Source of the DNA: Rheinheimera pleomorphica
GTDB taxonomy: Bacteria > Pseudomonadota > Gammaproteobacteria > Enterobacterales > Alteromonadaceae
Assembly (NCBI RefSeq): GCF_011634895.1
Contig: NZ_SIRR01000008.1
Coordinates: 310,001-374,000, forward strand
Direction of reading: 5' to 3'
DNA length: 64,000 bases
Shown here: one piece after another, positions 28,596 to 37,833 of the stretch
Numbering within the stretch: position 1 is the first letter of the stretch
Layout: every line of letters starts with the position of its first letter
Notes under the pieces: generated by a model
The model's input: the letters and a program-made list of their open reading frames with translations, nothing else
Told to the model about the DNA's origin: nothing
Databases searched by the model: none
Translations under genes and position numbers: made by a program

Positions 28596-29066
28596 ATGAA
28601 GTTAGTGCTGATCGCCGTTGGCAGTAAAATGCCAGCCTGGGTACAACATGGCTATGACGAGTATGCCCGCCGCTTTCCGCGTGATATGCCGTTAGAGCTG
28701 ATTGAAATAGCGGCCGGCAAACGCGGCAAAAACGCCGATATTAAGCGCATTCTGGAGCAGGAAGGCGAAAAGATGCTGGCCGCAGTACCTCGCGGCAGCA
28801 AAATTGTTACCCTGGAAGTCACCGGCGACAACTGGAGTAGCCCACAGCTTGCCACTAAACTGACCGACTGGCAGCGCGATGGCCGCGATGTGTGTCTGCT
28901 GGTGGGAGGGCCTGAAGGGCTGGCCCCGGCCTGCATTGCCGCCAGTGAGGCGAAATGGTCGTTGTCTGCGCTAACGCTGCCGCATCCGCTGGTGCGGGTA
29001 GTATTGGCAGAAAGCCTGTACCGGGCCTGGAGTATTTGTACTAACCACCCTTATCATCGCGAGTAA
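28596..29066 (+). CDS. rlmH: 23S rRNA pseudouridine1915 N3-methyltransferase RlmH
   Basis: The 156-residue SPOUT methyltransferase shows the SAM-binding knot residues [12 protein letters not shown] and the C-terminal [20 protein letters not shown]. It methylates pseudouridine 1915 of 23S rRNA. It sits between rsfS and mrdA as in other gammaproteobacteria. Confidence 0.97.
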   Translation: MKLVLIAVGSKMPAWVQHGYDEYARRFPRDMPLELIEIAAGKRGKNADIKRILEQEGEKMLAAVPRGSKIVTLEVTGDNWSSPQLATKLTDWQRDGRDVCLLVGGPEGLAPACIAASEAKWSLSALTLPHPLVRVVLAESLYRAWSICTNHPYHRE

Positions 29067-29068
29067 AG

Positions 29069-30937
29069 ATGTTAAAAAAGCGCGTTGCCATTCAGGATTT
29101 TGCCGCCGAGTCTCGCCTGTTTAACCGCAGAGCGATAGTGGCAATGTTAATAGTGGTCGCCCTGTTTAGCCTGATCATCTTTAACCAGTACCAGCTGCAG
29201 GTCGTTAAGTACCAGGATTACCAGACCCGCTCTGAAGGTAACCGCATTAAAGTCGTGCCTATGGCCCCCAACCGCGGCCTTATTTACGACCGCAGCGGTA
29301 TTTTACTGGCCGAAAACCGCCCGGTGTTCTCACTGGAGTTGGTACCCGAGCAAGTTGGCGATATGGACGCTACCCTGGCGGCATTAGCTACCCTAATTAG
29401 CCTGAGTCCGGAGCAAATCGACGCCTTTTTAAAGCAGGTGCGTGCCCAGCGCCGTTTTAATAGCATAGCGCTAAAAGAGCAGCTAACCGACACCGAAGTG
29501 GCGATTATTGCCGCCAATCAGCACCGCTTTGCCGGCGTCACCGTTGAGGCGCGTTTAAGCCGGCATTATCCGTTTGGCGATTTATTTACCCATGCTATTG
29601 GCTATATTGGCAAAATTAACAGCCGCGAACTGCAACAGCTGGAAGAGGACGGTGAAGCGGCGAATTATGCCGCCAGCCGCGATATTGGCAAAATTGGCCT
29701 GGAACGTTTTTATCAACGTCAGCTGCATGGCACTATGGGGTATCAGGAAGTTGAGGTGAACAACCGTGGCCGCCTGATCCGCGTGCTGCGCTCGGTACCG
29801 GCGGTGTCCGGACAAAATATTCATTTGGGGCTGGATGTCGGCCTGCAACTGACCGCACAGCAAGTGCTAAAACAACAACGCGGCGCCATAGTGGCGATGG
29901 ACCCGCGAGATGGCGCAGTGCTGGCGTTTTACAGCAACCCCAGTTATGACCCTAACCTGTTTGTGCATGGCATTAGCTCAACCAATTACAATGCATTGCT
30001 CAATTCACGCGACAGACCCCTGATTAACCGGGTTACCCAGGGCACCTACCCCCCGGCCTCAACCATTAAACCGCATCTGGCGCTGCTGGGGCTGGAAACC
30101 AATACGATTACACCGCAGACTAAAATCTGGGATCCGGGCTATTTTATGTTGCCCAACAGTGACCACCGCTTTCGCGATCACCTGCGCTGGGGCCACGGCT
30201 GGGTAGACGTGTACACCGCCATGATCAAAAGCTGTGATACCTTTTTCTATGAAATGGGCATTAAGCTTGGCATAGACCGTATTTCTGATTACATGAGCAA
30301 AATGGGCTTTGGTGAAAAAACCGGTATCGACATTCTGGAAGAGAGCAGCGGCATTATGCCATCGCGCGGCTGGAAACGGGCCCGGCATAACCAACCCTGG
30401 TATCCCGGCGATACGGTGCCGCTGAGCATTGGCCAAAGCTACTGGACCACCACGCCGCTACAGTTGGTGGTGGCTACCGCCGTCTTACTCAATCAGGGCC
30501 AGTTGCCAACGCCACATCTGGTGACCGCTTTTAGTTCCGAGCAACAGCAAACGCCCCATGCTCCAGCGTTAACGCCGGTTATTCAGGTGGTAAACCCCGA
30601 CAACTGGCAAGTGGTGATGGACACCATGCACCGTACAGTAAAAGATATCGGCGGCACCGCCTACAAGGCGTTTGAGGGGGCCAGCTATAGCGCGGCTGGC
30701 AAAACCGGTACCGCCCAGTTAGCGGCCATAGCACAAGATGGTGAATATGATGCCGACAGCATAGATGAGCGGCTACGCGACAACGCGATGTATATTGGTT
30801 ATGCCCCATTCGACAAGCCCAGCATCGTAATTGCCGTAGCGCTGGAAAATGCCGGTGGCGGTGGCAGTAACGCCGCGCCGATTGCCCGGCAAATGCTGGA
30901 TTACTATTTTACCGCCGGAGTAAACCAGAATGAATGA
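29069..30937 (+). CDS. mrdA: Penicillin-binding protein 2
   Basis: The 622-residue transpeptidase has one N-terminal membrane anchor (AIVAMLIVVALFSLIIF), a dimerisation domain, and active-site motifs: SxxK in YPPASTIKPHL, SxN-type SCD near 395, and KTG in AAGKTGTAQL. PBP2 cross-links peptidoglycan during rod elongation together with RodA. The last 8 bases overlap rodA. Confidence 0.97.
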   Translation: MLKKRVAIQDFAAESRLFNRRAIVAMLIVVALFSLIIFNQYQLQVVKYQDYQTRSEGNRIKVVPMAPNRGLIYDRSGILLAENRPVFSLELVPEQVGDMDATLAALATLISLSPEQIDAFLKQVRAQRRFNSIALKEQLTDTEVAIIAANQHRFAGVTVEARLSRHYPFGDLFTHAIGYIGKINSRELQQLEEDGEAANYAASRDIGKIGLERFYQRQLHGTMGYQEVEVNNRGRLIRVLRSVPAVSGQNIHLGLDVGLQLTAQQVLKQQRGAIVAMDPRDGAVLAFYSNPSYDPNLFVHGISSTNYNALLNSRDRPLINRVTQGTYPPASTIKPHLALLGLETNTITPQTKIWDPGYFMLPNSDHRFRDHLRWGHGWVDVYTAMIKSCDTFFYEMGIKLGIDRISDYMSKMGFGEKTGIDILEESSGIMPSRGWKRARHNQPWYPGDTVPLSIGQSYWTTTPLQLVVATAVLLNQGQLPTPHLVTAFSSEQQQTPHAPALTPVIQVVNPDNWQVVMDTMHRTVKDIGGTAYKAFEGASYSAAGKTGTAQLAAIAQDGEYDADSIDERLRDNAMYIGYAPFDKPSIVIAVALENAGGGGSNAAPIARQMLDYYFTAGVNQNE

Positions 30938-32048
30938 GCAGTTTAGCGGTAACGCCCGGCACAGCCGGCTGGCATTGTTTCATATCGACGGCCCGTTATT
31001 GCTGGGTTTACTGGCACTGGTCGGCTTTGGCTTGTTTATTTTGTACAGCGCCTCAGGGCAAAGTGTTTTTATGATGAAAGCCCAGCTGGTGCGCCTCGGT
31101 GTCGCCTTTGCCGTGATGATCGCTGTGGCGCAGGTAAAGCCGCAAACGCTAAAGCGCTGGTCATTACCACTGTTTATTGCCGGTCTGGGTTTGCTGGTAG
31201 CTGTGCTGCTGGTAGGTCATGTGGGTAAAGGCGCCCAGCGCTGGCTTGATTTAGGTTTTATGAAGTTTCAACCCTCTGAGGTGATGAAACTGGCGGTTCC
31301 GATGGCGGTAGCCTGGTTTATTTCGTCACACAGCTTGCCGCCACGCCTGGGCCATTTGCTACTGGGCTTTGCCATGTGCGCCATTCCCACCTTACTAATT
31401 GCCAAACAGCCCGATTTAGGCACCTCTATTCTTATCGCCACTGCCGGCGTATTTGTGCTATTTATGTCGGGTATGAGCTGGCGCATTATCGCCTTTGTCG
31501 GCGGCGCCATTTCGGCGTTTTTGCCGATTTTATGGCTGTTTTTAATGCGCGATTATCAGCGCCAGCGCGTGCTGACCTTTTTAAACCCGGAGAGCGATCC
31601 GCTCGGTTCTGGTTACCATATTATTCAGTCAAAAATTGCCATCGGCTCGGGCGGTATTGAGGGTAAAGGCTATTTGCAGGGTACCCAGTCACAGCTGGAA
31701 TTTTTGCCCGAACGCCATACCGATTTTATTTTCTCGGTGATCAGCGAAGAACTTGGCTTAACCGGCGTGTTAATTTTACTTGGCTTGTATCTGTTTATCA
31801 TCGGCCGTTGCATGCTGATTGCCAGTCAGGCGCAAGATAACTACGCCAAACTGGTGGCCGCCAGCTTTACGCTAACCTTTTTTGTCTATGTCTTTGTTAA
31901 TATTGGCATGGTGTCGGGCTTATTACCTGTAGTTGGGGTGCCGTTGCCGCTGGTCAGTTATGGCGGCACCTCGATGGTGACATTGCTGGCCGCTTTTGGT
32001 GTCATTATGTCAGTCGGTACCCATAAACGGATGTTGGCAGCGCCATGA
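30930..32048 (+). CDS. rodA: Rod shape-determining glycosyltransferase RodA
   Basis: The 372-residue SEDS protein has ten hydrophobic helices and signature PVVGVPLPLVSYGGTSMV near the end. RodA polymerises lipid II glycans and works with PBP2, whose gene overlaps it. Its stop overlaps the rlpA start by 4 bases. Confidence 0.97.
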   Translation: MNEQFSGNARHSRLALFHIDGPLLLGLLALVGFGLFILYSASGQSVFMMKAQLVRLGVAFAVMIAVAQVKPQTLKRWSLPLFIAGLGLLVAVLLVGHVGKGAQRWLDLGFMKFQPSEVMKLAVPMAVAWFISSHSLPPRLGHLLLGFAMCAIPTLLIAKQPDLGTSILIATAGVFVLFMSGMSWRIIAFVGGAISAFLPILWLFLMRDYQRQRVLTFLNPESDPLGSGYHIIQSKIAIGSGGIEGKGYLQGTQSQLEFLPERHTDFIFSVISEELGLTGVLILLGLYLFIIGRCMLIASQAQDNYAKLVAASFTLTFFVYVFVNIGMVSGLLPVVGVPLPLVSYGGTSMVTLLAAFGVIMSVGTHKRMLAAP

Positions 32049-32857
32049 TAAAAAACGTCTTACTACTTAGTACTTTCGCCCTGGTGTTAACCGCTTGCAG
32101 CTGCTCAGGCCGTTACAGCCAGCCCGAGCCCAATGCCGGCCGGTACCAGCAAGCAAAAGACAGCATACCGCAGCGCCTGCCAACCATGCTGGAAATGACC
32201 GATCCGCAGCCACAGGCTGAGCCGCTTAGCCGTGGTGGCAATAAACCTTACAGCCTGTTTGGCCAGCACTATACACCGCTGGTTGACAGCACCAGCCACC
32301 ATGAAATTGGTATAGCGTCCTGGTATGGCAATAAGTTTCACGGCCACCTGACTTCCAACGGTGAAACCTACAATATGTTTGCCATGACAGCCGCACATAA
32401 AACCCTGCCGCTGCCGTCCTATGTTAAGGTAACCAACCTGGACAACAATAAGTCGGCGATAGTGCGTGTGAATGATCGCGGCCCGTTTCACCGTGACCGC
32501 ATTATCGATTTATCCTACTCGGCCGCGCACAAAATAGGCATGCTGCGCCAGGGTACAGCCAAAGTTCAGCTGGAGCTGTTACAATCACCGGCCATGTATG
32601 CCCAGCTAAACGAGCCGGCTGCCAGCAGCTGCTTTATTCAGGTACTGGCCAGTACCGATAGCAACCGCTTAAGCCGGTTACAGCAACAGTTGCAGCGCGA
32701 ACAGGCCCTGCCCAGTGAAATACAGCCCGGCAGTGGAATTTTTCGCTTATTGGTTGGTCCTACTGCCAGTAGACAACAAGCGCAGCAATGGCTGGCGCAG
32801 TTAAAAGCCGGGCCTTTCCCGGATGCATACTTTTTTGATAGCCGTCAGTGCAGCTGA
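32045..32857 (+). CDS. rlpA: Septal ring lytic transglycosylase RlpA family lipoprotein
   Basis: The 270-residue lipoprotein has lipobox LTAC (LLSTFALVLTACSCSG). The double-psi beta-barrel region follows (GIASWYGNKFHGHLTSNGET, then VNDRGPFHRDRIIDLSYSAA), with the catalytic-site Asp-Arg pattern intact. A C-terminal SPOR domain (CFIQVLASTDSNRLSRLQQQ) targets denuded glycans at the division site. It directly overlaps rodA, so no mltB gene is between them as happens in some related genomes. Confidence 0.95.
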   Translation: MIKNVLLLSTFALVLTACSCSGRYSQPEPNAGRYQQAKDSIPQRLPTMLEMTDPQPQAEPLSRGGNKPYSLFGQHYTPLVDSTSHHEIGIASWYGNKFHGHLTSNGETYNMFAMTAAHKTLPLPSYVKVTNLDNNKSAIVRVNDRGPFHRDRIIDLSYSAAHKIGMLRQGTAKVQLELLQSPAMYAQLNEPAASSCFIQVLASTDSNRLSRLQQQLQREQALPSEIQPGSGIFRLLVGPTASRQQAQQWLAQLKAGPFPDAYFFDSRQCS

Positions 32858-32889
32858 CATCACTATAACGATTAAAAAGAACAGGTCTC

Positions 32890-34047
32890 ATGAACAGTTA
32901 TTGCCATATTTTCGCCATCGCCGCCGTTTCCGTAGCCAGCCTCAGCTTATCTGCTACTGCCCAGACCGTGATCCCACAACCGCCTGAAGTGGCCGCTAAA
33001 GGCCATATCCTGATGGATTTTGACACCGGCAAGGTACTGGCCGAGCACAATGCCGATATGTCGCTGGCGCCAGCCAGCCTGACCAAGATGATGACCAGTT
33101 ATGTGATTGGTACTGAGCTGAAGAACGGTAATATTAGCAACGACGATATGGTTACCATCAGTGAAAAGGCCTGGGCGAAGAATTTCCCCGGCTCGTCACT
33201 GATGTTTATCGAAGTCGGCACTAAAGTATCGGTCGCCGATTTAAATAAAGGCATTATTATTCAATCAGGTAATGATGCCTGTGTCGCCATGGCAGAGCAT
33301 ATTGCCGGCAGTGAAAGCGCCTTTGTTGATCTGATGAACGCCCATGCCCAGCGCCTGGGCATGCACAGCAGCCGTTTTGGTAACAGCCATGGCCTGCCCA
33401 GTGCAGAGAATTACTCAACACCGCGCGATATGGCCATTTTATCTGCCGCGCTGATCCGTGATGTACCGGAAGAATATGCACTTTATGCCGAAAAAGAATT
33501 TAGCTACAACAACATTAAGCAGTACAACCGCAACTCGCTATTGTGGGATCGCAGCCTGGACGTTGACGGCATTAAAACCGGTCATACCGATGAAGCGGGC
33601 TTTAGCCTGATCACCTCAGCCACCCGCGACGGCATGCGGTTAATCTCTGTTGTCATGGGCACCAACAGCGAGCGGGCCCGGCAAACCGAGAATAAAAAGC
33701 TGCTCACCTACGGCTTTCGTTTTTTTGAAACCATCACGCCTTATCAGGCCGGTGAACAATTTGCAGAGCAACGCATCTGGCAAGGCGATAAAGAAAATAT
33801 TCAGCTGGGTATCTTAGAAGCAGCGCAAATCACCATACCGCGCGGTCAGCGTAAAAACCTGCAGGCCGATTTCACCTTGGATCAGCAGTTGATTGCCCCC
33901 ATATCTAAAGGCCAGCCAGTGGGTACGGTATACCTGAAGTTAAATGGTGAAGATATTGCCACCTATCCGCTGGTGGCATTGGAAGAGGTTGCGCAAGGTG
34001 GCTTCTTCAGTCGGATGATTGATTACATCAAGATGCAGTTTAACTAA
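32890..34047 (+). CDS. dacA: D-alanyl-D-alanine carboxypeptidase (PBP5/6)
   Basis: The 385-residue protein has a signal peptide (IFAIAAVSVASLSLSATAQ), the active-site SxxK in APASLTKMMT, SGN in QSGNDACVAM and KTG in GIKTGHTDEAG. The C-terminal amphipathic tail (FFSRMIDYIKMQF) is the inner membrane anchor of PBP5-type enzymes. It trims the terminal D-Ala of stem peptides. The agaacagg site precedes the ATG, and a terminator follows. Confidence 0.96.
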   Translation: MNSYCHIFAIAAVSVASLSLSATAQTVIPQPPEVAAKGHILMDFDTGKVLAEHNADMSLAPASLTKMMTSYVIGTELKNGNISNDDMVTISEKAWAKNFPGSSLMFIEVGTKVSVADLNKGIIIQSGNDACVAMAEHIAGSESAFVDLMNAHAQRLGMHSSRFGNSHGLPSAENYSTPRDMAILSAALIRDVPEEYALYAEKEFSYNNIKQYNRNSLLWDRSLDVDGIKTGHTDEAGFSLITSATRDGMRLISVVMGTNSERARQTENKKLLTYGFRFFETITPYQAGEQFAEQRIWQGDKENIQLGILEAAQITIPRGQRKNLQADFTLDQQLIAPISKGQPVGTVYLKLNGEDIATYPLVALEEVAQGGFFSRMIDYIKMQFN

Positions 34048-34070
34048 GCCGCTGCATTTTTACTGTTTCA

Positions 34071-34097
34071 GTCCCGGCATTGTCCGGGACTTTTTGT
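34071..34097 (+). terminator. Terminator after dacA
   Basis: A 7-bp stem (gtcccgg / ccgggac) with a six-base loop is followed by ttttt. It separates dacA from the ybeD-lipB-lipA group. Confidence 0.92.
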
Positions 34098-34152
34098 TAC
34101 AATTAGCCCAGTTTAATCAGGCTCCGGCCTGCAGTGTAATAGTGAGAGCAAG

Positions 34153-34434
34153 ATGGCGCATGAAGTAAAAAACACCAAGTTCGACGAATACCTGGAATTT
34201 CCCTGTCAGTTCAGCTTTAAAGTACTGGGCCTGGCGGATGATGCACTGGTCGATCAGGTGATGGCGGTAGTGCGCCAGCATACCGACGCCGGTGATTACA
34301 GCCCGGCAGTGCGTCCGAGCAGCAAAGGCAATTATCACTCAGTTTCGGTCAGCGTAACGGTAACCAGCAAACAACATATCGAGTTGCTGTACACCGAGCT
34401 TGGCAAAATTGAACTGGTACGCTACGTACTCTGA
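34153..34434 (+). CDS. ybeD: YbeD family protein (DUF493)
   Basis: The 93-residue protein begins with [19 protein letters not shown] and ends [11 protein letters not shown], matching YbeD. It has a ferredoxin-like fold similar to regulatory ACT domains. Its conserved position upstream of lipB suggests a link to lipoate synthesis, but no activity is established. Confidence 0.93.
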   Translation: MAHEVKNTKFDEYLEFPCQFSFKVLGLADDALVDQVMAVVRQHTDAGDYSPAVRPSSKGNYHSVSVSVTVTSKQHIELLYTELGKIELVRYVL

Positions 34435-34483
34435 GGTAGTACCTCCAACTCAGCCATTCGTATTGTGTACAAAGGGCGGTATA

Positions 34484-35194
34484 ATGCACAGCGTTTCTCA
34501 GCAAGCCGGACAACAAGTGACCTCAGCAGCCTTAGCGATAACCGACCAACTGGTGATCAGAGAGCTGGGCGTGCAGGACTACACCACTGTATGGCACGCC
34601 ATGCAGCAATTTACCGACCAGCGCGGCCCACACAGCTATGACGAGCTGTGGTTGCTCGAGCATCACAGTGTGTTTACCCAGGGCCAGGCAGGCAAAGAAG
34701 AGCACTTGCTGTTCCCCGGTGATATTCCGGTGGTGAAAGTCGACCGTGGCGGCCAGGTAACCTATCACGGCCCCGGCCAGTTGGTGGTGTATGTGCTGCT
34801 GGACTTAAAGCGCCGTAATATGGGCGTTCGCACCTTAGTGACCTTAATAGAACAGGTACTGGTCGATTTGTTACAGCAAGACGGTATTGCCGCCTATGCC
34901 AAAGCCGATGCCCCCGGCGTCTATGTTGATGACGCCAAAATTGCGTCACTGGGGCTTCGAGTACGCAAAGGCTGTACCTTTCATGGTCTGGCGCTGAATG
35001 TAAATATGGATTTAAGCCCGTTTGCACGCATTAACCCCTGCGGTTATGCCGGTATGCAAATGATCCAATGCAAAGATGTAGGCGGCCCGCAAAGTATTGC
35101 TCAGGCCAAACAACGAATAGTGCAATGTTTTCAGCAGGCGCTGAATGTCGACGCATTGCAACATAAAACAGGGTTAGATTGGCAAAATGACTAA
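34484..35194 (+). CDS. lipB: Octanoyl-[acyl-carrier-protein] protein octanoyltransferase
   Basis: ATG 34484 gives 236 residues, with about 15 extra N-terminal residues compared with E. coli; the reading frame extends to 34400 but that part overlaps ybe[21 protein letters not shown], then the catalytic Lys/Cys neighbourhood [20 protein letters not shown] and NPCGYAGM are intact. It moves octanoate from ACP to lipoyl domains. It overlaps lipA by 8 bases. Confidence 0.96.
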   Translation: MHSVSQQAGQQVTSAALAITDQLVIRELGVQDYTTVWHAMQQFTDQRGPHSYDELWLLEHHSVFTQGQAGKEEHLLFPGDIPVVKVDRGGQVTYHGPGQLVVYVLLDLKRRNMGVRTLVTLIEQVLVDLLQQDGIAAYAKADAPGVYVDDAKIASLGLRVRKGCTFHGLALNVNMDLSPFARINPCGYAGMQMIQCKDVGGPQSIAQAKQRIVQCFQQALNVDALQHKTGLDWQND

Positions 35195-36152
35195 AACTGC
35201 ACGTATGGAACCCGGCGTAAAACTGCGTGACGCCGAGAAAATGGCTTTAATTCCGGTTAAAGTACTGCCGACTGAACCCGATCAAATGCTGCGCAAGCCC
35301 GAGTGGTTGAAAATAAAACTGCCGAAAAGCTCAGAGCGCATTGACCAGATAAAGGGCGCCCTGCGCAAACATGGCCTGCATTCGGTATGCGAAGAAGCCG
35401 CCTGCCCTAACCTGACAGAGTGTTTTAACCACGGCACGGCCACTTTTATGATTTTGGGCGCCATTTGTACCCGTCGCTGCCCATTTTGTGACGTCGCCCA
35501 CGGCCGGCCTTTACCGCCCAGCGCCGAAGAGCCGGAAAAACTGGCATTAACTATTCGCGATATGAAGCTTAAGTATGTCGTGATCACCTCTGTTGACCGT
35601 GACGACTTACGTGACGGCGGCGCCCAGCACTTTGCTGACTGCATCAGCGAAATCCGCAAACACAGCCCGGACATTAAAATTGAAGTGCTGGTACCGGATT
35701 TTCGCGGCCGAATGGATACCGCGCTGGATATCCTGACCCAAACGCCACCGGATGTGTTTAACCACAACCTGGAAACTGCGCCACGGCTATACAAACTGGC
35801 ACGGCCCGGTGCCGACTACAAATGGTCACTGCAGCTGCTAAAACGCTATAAAGCCGCCCACCCGAATGTCGCCACCAAATCAGGCTTAATGGTAGGCCTG
35901 GGCGAAACCTCCGAAGAGCTGATTGAAGTATTAAAAGACCTGCGTGAGCATGATGTCGATATGCTAACCGTCGGCCAGTACCTGCAGCCGAGCAAACACC
36001 ACTTACCGGTAAAACGCTATATGCCACCGGCCGAGTTTGACGAGATAAAACGTATTGCCTACGAGCTGGGTTTTAAACACGTCGCCAGCGGGCCTTTTGT
36101 CCGCTCTTCCTACCATGCCGATCGCCAGGCAGCCGGTGAAGACATAAGCTAA
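35187..36152 (+). CDS. lipA: Lipoyl synthase
   Basis: The 321-residue radical SAM enzyme carries both iron-sulfur motifs: [12 protein letters not shown] for the auxiliary cluster and [10 protein letters not shown] for the SAM cluster. The C-terminal RSSYHAD contains the conserved Ser ligand. It inserts two sulfurs into protein-bound octanoyl groups. It is translationally coupled to lipB and followed by a strong terminator. Confidence 0.98.
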   Translation: MTKTARMEPGVKLRDAEKMALIPVKVLPTEPDQMLRKPEWLKIKLPKSSERIDQIKGALRKHGLHSVCEEAACPNLTECFNHGTATFMILGAICTRRCPFCDVAHGRPLPPSAEEPEKLALTIRDMKLKYVVITSVDRDDLRDGGAQHFADCISEIRKHSPDIKIEVLVPDFRGRMDTALDILTQTPPDVFNHNLETAPRLYKLARPGADYKWSLQLLKRYKAAHPNVATKSGLMVGLGETSEELIEVLKDLREHDVDMLTVGQYLQPSKHHLPVKRYMPPAEFDEIKRIAYELGFKHVASGPFVRSSYHADRQAAGEDIS

Positions 36153-36177
36153 CCATCAGCTGAGCTGCACACTAACG

Positions 36178-36206
36178 AAAAATGCGCCGCAAGGCGCATT
36201 TTTTAT
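36178..36206 (+). terminator. Terminator after lipA
   Basis: An 8-bp stem (aatgcgcc / ggcgcatt) with loop gcaa is flanked by A residues upstream and ttttt downstream. It closes the ybeD-lipB-lipA unit and precedes the PilZ gene. Confidence 0.93.
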
Positions 36207-36295
36207 TAACAGAAGCAACGGCCATTCTGCGTTTATCCAGGCTGTTTTTTCAGCTAAAAACCGCTATGCTTGTTACAGCATTATTGGGGGGCGCG

Positions 36296-36655
36296 ATGGA
36301 TAACAGACGTTTTAGCCGGGTAAGCTTTAAAGGTAAAGCTCATATTGATATTGGCAGCCATAGCTGCGTAACCGAAGTGCTGGATTTATCGCTTAAAGGC
36401 GCACTGATTAAAAAGCCGCTTGATTGGCCGCGCTCCTTACCTAAAGTAATGCAATTACGCATCTCGTTAAACGATTTTCCGCTAGAGCTGACAATGGACG
36501 TCAGTGTAGCGCATCATTCCGCCACCACTGTTGGGCTGCACTGCGAAAAAATTGATATAGAAAGCGTATCCCACCTGCGTCGCCTGCTGGAACTGAACCT
36601 TGGTGATGCCGAGCTGCTAAGCCGCGAATTGTCAGAGCTGAGTGAACACGACTAA
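36296..36655 (+). CDS. PilZ domain protein, c-di-GMP receptor candidate
   Basis: ATG 36296, with ggggg upstream, gives 119 residues. Both c-di-GMP binding motifs are present: RRFSR near residue 4-8 (RxxxR) and DLSLKG near 33-38 (D/NxSxxG). It is a single-domain PilZ adaptor, so its output partner is elsewhere. It is convergent with the M64-like gene. The same genome region encodes an EAL phosphodiesterase. Confidence 0.9.
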   Translation: MDNRRFSRVSFKGKAHIDIGSHSCVTEVLDLSLKGALIKKPLDWPRSLPKVMQLRISLNDFPLELTMDVSVAHHSATTVGLHCEKIDIESVSHLRRLLELNLGDAELLSRELSELSEHD

Positions 36656-36671
36656 GGCTGCCCCGCCCGTA

Positions 36672-37826
36672 TTAAGGCGCCAGCGCCTGCTGTGCATCAG
36701 CATAACCCCAGTCAGACGCCTGTTGCATAAAATGCTGCCACTGTGCCCAGTTCTGTTGCTGCCTGGCCAGATAGGCAAAGTAGTACTGTACCGGCATTAG
36801 CTGCTCGGGCTGACTGAGTATATGTTTTGCCAGCTGTAAATAAAGCTCAGGCAAACCCAGCTCAAATGAGCGCATGACATTAGGCTCTGCCAACACGCGG
36901 TAAGCCTGTTGCCCTGCCGCAGCACAACTTTCAACCGGCGTTAAACTGATGTCTGCCGCCGCTAACTGCCAATGCTGTAAATAGGCTTCTGTTTGCTCTG
37001 CCAGTAAAATATTCGGGTGTAACCGCTGTGGTTGACATAACTGCTGGGCGCTGGCAAGTGGAAGCCGGTACTCGTCGATAAATCCCAGCACATGCATAAA
37101 CTCGTGGCGTAACAACGCCAGGCTGGCATTGTCCGGCAACTGCAAGATGCCATTGTTGTAGCTGGCCTTACCGCGCCCGGCCAATAGCAGCAACTGGCTG
37201 AAGCGCCCATCGGCAACCAAAGGTGCCAGCGGCTGATAATGACAACTGATCAGGCGACTGCTTTGCTCAGTGCAGGCCAGTTCCGTGCTGGGGACTTGTT
37301 GTAACGGTAAAAAGCACACAGCCAACTGGCTTAGCTGACTGTCTTGCTGCCACTGCTGCAGCAACTGTTGCCAGTTATCCTTGCCGGCAAGCTGCGTTAC
37401 AACAGGCTGTATGGTTAGCTGACAGCCCTGCCGATGACGAAAGCCAGCAATGCCTGCCGCACCGGCCTGCCATAATCCCAGTGCCTGACGCTCAGACGCA
37501 GACACGGCTTGCGGGGCAATAACACCCTGAGCAAGCTGTTGCTGCAACCACTGCGCGGTTGCCAGGCGGCCTTGCTGACGTTGCTGCAATTGCAGTGCGT
37601 GGCGCAGTGCTGTGGTATCTCCCAGCCCGGCAGCATGGCGAAACCAGTGCAGCGCAGCATCATATTCGCCGCTGGCCAGCCGCTGGCCAGCCAGACGCAT
37701 CGCCGCCGCCGGCTCGGTTTCAGCTTGCGCCATCAGTTCTGATTGGCTATCTCGTAGCGGCTGACAGGCAGTGAGCAACGCAAATGCAAAAAAGCCGGTA
37801 AACCGGCTTTTTTTACTCAGCAGCAT
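36672..37826 (-). CDS. Lipoprotein with M64-like zinc metallopeptidase motif and Sel1-like ends
   Basis: ATG 37826 gives 384 residues with signal peptide SKKSRFTGFFAFALLTACQP (lipobox LTAC). A Sel1/TPR-like segment follows (GEYDAALHWFRHAAGLGDTT). The central part carries RHEFMHVLGFIDEYRLP with His241, Glu242 and His245, and DEY at 251-253, the HExxHxxxxxDEY pattern seen in M64-type peptidases. The C-terminus is again helical and Sel1-like (FMQQASDWGYADAQQALA). It lies seven bases after the nlpI stop. The codons just after its start lie inside a terminator hairpin. An alternative ATG at 37847 overlaps nlpI. Substrate unknown. Confidence 0.65.
   Translation of the reverse strand: MLLSKKSRFTGFFAFALLTACQPLRDSQSELMAQAETEPAAAMRLAGQRLASGEYDAALHWFRHAAGLGDTTALRHALQLQQRQQGRLATAQWLQQQLAQGVIAPQAVSASERQALGLWQAGAAGIAGFRHRQGCQLTIQPVVTQLAGKDNWQQLLQQWQQDSQLSQLAVCFLPLQQVPSTELACTEQSSRLISCHYQPLAPLVADGRFSQLLLLAGRGKASYNNGILQLPDNASLALLRHEFMHVLGFIDEYRLPLASAQQLCQPQRLHPNILLAEQTEAYLQHWQLAAADISLTPVESCAAAGQQAYRVLAEPNVMRSFELGLPELYLQLAKHILSQPEQLMPVQYYFAYLARQQQNWAQWQHFMQQASDWGYADAQQALAP
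37788..37813. terminator. Terminator of nlpI embedded in the next coding region
   Basis: The inverted repeat aaaaaagccgg / ccggctttttt with a four-base loop is symmetrical, so it would work in both directions. On the minus strand it lies 20 bases after the nlpI stop but inside codons 5-13 of the downstream lipoprotein gene. Confidence 0.85.
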
Positions 37827-37833
37827 GCTTAGC

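Noticed and set aside
32045-32048. Missing mltB between rodA and rlpA as a deletion
   Set aside because: rodA and rlpA overlap by four bases in a clean coupled junction, and many gammaproteobacteria lack mltB here, so there is no sign of a recent loss.
36182-36295. Longer start for the PilZ protein
   Set aside because: The extra 38 residues come from the lipA terminator; ATG 36296 has a good ribosome binding site and starts at the PilZ motif.
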